Part shown: positions 13,540 to 14,245 of the stretch, one piece after another
How the letters are laid out: every line of letters begins with the position of its first letter
Position numbering within the stretch: position 1 is the stretch's first letter
Origin: Promethearchaeota archaeon
GTDB taxonomy: Archaea; Asgardarchaeota; Lokiarchaeia; Sigynarchaeales; SOKP01
Reading direction: 5' to 3'
NCBI GenBank assembly: GCA_016839905.1
Contig: JAEOTJ010000147.1
Span: 1-14,245 of the forward strand
Length of the DNA: 14,245 bases
The notes under the pieces: model-generated
What the model was told of the DNA's origin: nothing
Databases searched by the model: none
The model's input: the letters and a program-made list of their open reading frames with translations, nothing else
Position numbers and translations under genes: made by a program

Positions 13540-14245
13540 GTGATAAATGAAAATAATATTCAAGAATATATCGAAACTTATTCTTTTCCAAGATTATCTG
13601 GTACTACTGCTGAAAAAGAAGCGTTCAAGATTTTACATGAAGATTTACAGAGACTGAATTTGACTCCTTCAATTCAAACATTTTCATTTAGTACTTTTTA
13701 TTCAAGAATATATCCAAAAATAGCTGTTAGTTTGTCATTCTGGCTCCTTCTTGTAATATTTTTTTCAATTGATAATTTCACTCAGATTAACCTAATTATT
13801 GTAATATCATTATTTATTATCTTAGGAACTGTCACGAGGAAGCCGGAAAATATAAATTTTGGAAGGAATAAATTATCTCAGAACTTCTATATAGAACTAC
13901 CGGCTAATAATCAAGAGAAAAAAAAGAATCCTGAAGGTGAAATTTCGAATATTTTTCAAAATTTACTATTTATTTGTCATGTAGATTCAAAAAGCCAGAG
14001 AATAAACATTCTAGCTAGAAATTTTTTTTTCAGGATATGGGCCTTAACGTTATCAGCGTGTGTTTTAACCTTTATCATTCGATTATTTTTATCTGGATCA
14101 ATTATATTACTTCTTTCGATTAATTTAATTTTTGGAATGTTTCTGTTAGTAAATTTTTTAATGACAATTATAATAATCTTGAATTCTACAACAAATATCT
14201 CACTTGGTGCTGTTGATAACGCCTCAGGAATCGCAATCGTTTTAG
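13540..14245 (+). CDS. Membrane-embedded M28-family zinc metallopeptidase (N-terminal 235 residues, runs off right edge)
   Basis: The frame is open from a TGA at 13522 to the window edge. It has no ATG in a suitable place, so GTG at 13540 is the likely start, giving MINENNIQEYIETYSFPRLS; the motif FPRLSGTTAEKEAFKILHEDL is the usual M28 opening (RLxGTxxExxAxxxLxxxL). Two membrane helices lie at ~66-100. NLLFICHVDSKSQRIN (141-156) carries the first zinc ligand (H147-x-D149). Two more membrane helices (~165-213) follow, then SLGAVDNASGIAIVL (221-235), with the metal-bridging D226 in the classical GAxDNASG motif. The rest of the active site would be beyond the window. M28 enzymes are aminopeptidases or carboxypeptidases; this one should act at the membrane surface. 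It is transcribed divergently from the large surface protein, with 190 bp between them. The family call is firm, the start moderate. Confidence 0.82.
   Translation, partial: MINENNIQEYIETYSFPRLSGTTAEKEAFKILHEDLQRLNLTPSIQTFSFSTFYSRIYPKIAVSLSFWLLLVIFFSIDNFTQINLIIVISLFIILGTVTRKPENINFGRNKLSQNFYIELPANNQEKKKNPEGEISNIFQNLLFICHVDSKSQRINILARNFFFRIWALTLSACVLTFIIRLFLSGSIILLLSINLIFGMFLLVNFLMTIIIILNSTTNISLGAVDNASGIAIVL

Overview
The window looks archaeal and most resembles an Asgard (Lokiarchaeia-like) genome. The signs are strong AT richness, TATA-type promoter elements rather than bacterial -35/-10 boxes, few Shine-Dalgarno sites, an isoprenoid-lipid gene pair, membrane-anchored winged-helix regulators and a large secreted propeller protein. 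The archaeal assignment is fairly firm. The Asgard assignment is an inference from gene style, not from a marker gene.

Layout. (1) 1-1219, minus strand: a CTP-dependent polyprenol/phytol/dolichol kinase-like membrane protein, followed 25 bp downstream by the N-terminal third of a geranylgeranyl reductase that runs off the left edge. Together they suggest making or saturating phosphorylated isoprenoids for ether lipids or lipid carriers. (2) 1419-4961, plus strand: a stand-alone 1180-residue type IIG restriction-modification enzyme (nuclease, adenine methyltransferase and target recognition in one chain). A related AT-rich sequence of about 85-90 bp lies on each side of it. (3) 5292-7305, plus strand: two adjacent membrane proteins with the same kind of extracellular domain. 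The first ends just after its membrane anchor; the second continues into two cytoplasmic winged-helix domains. This looks like a one-component transmembrane transcription regulator with a partner lacking the DNA-binding part. (4) 7302-8875: a decayed Gfo/Idh/MocA oxidoreductase pseudogene (minus), then a PIN toxin / ribbon-helix-helix antitoxin operon (plus) with a palindrome at its promoter. (5) 8876-9985, minus: an intact Gfo/Idh/MocA oxidoreductase, clearly related to the pseudogene, so the toxin-antitoxin module sits between a broken and an intact relative. (6) 10077-13349, minus: a 1090-residue surface protein with a signal peptide, seven beta-propeller (SBBP) repeats, four fibronectin-III-like repeats, one membrane segment and two zinc ribbons on the predicted cytoplasmic side. 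(7) 13540-14245, plus, divergent from it: the start of a membrane-embedded M28-family metallopeptidase with membrane segments inserted between its metal-binding motifs.

I see no rRNA, tRNA, CRISPR array or transposase. The most noteworthy points are the propeller/zinc-ribbon architecture beside the membrane peptidase, the paired sensor proteins, the kinase-reductase pair, and the duplicated oxidoreductase flanking the toxin-antitoxin module.
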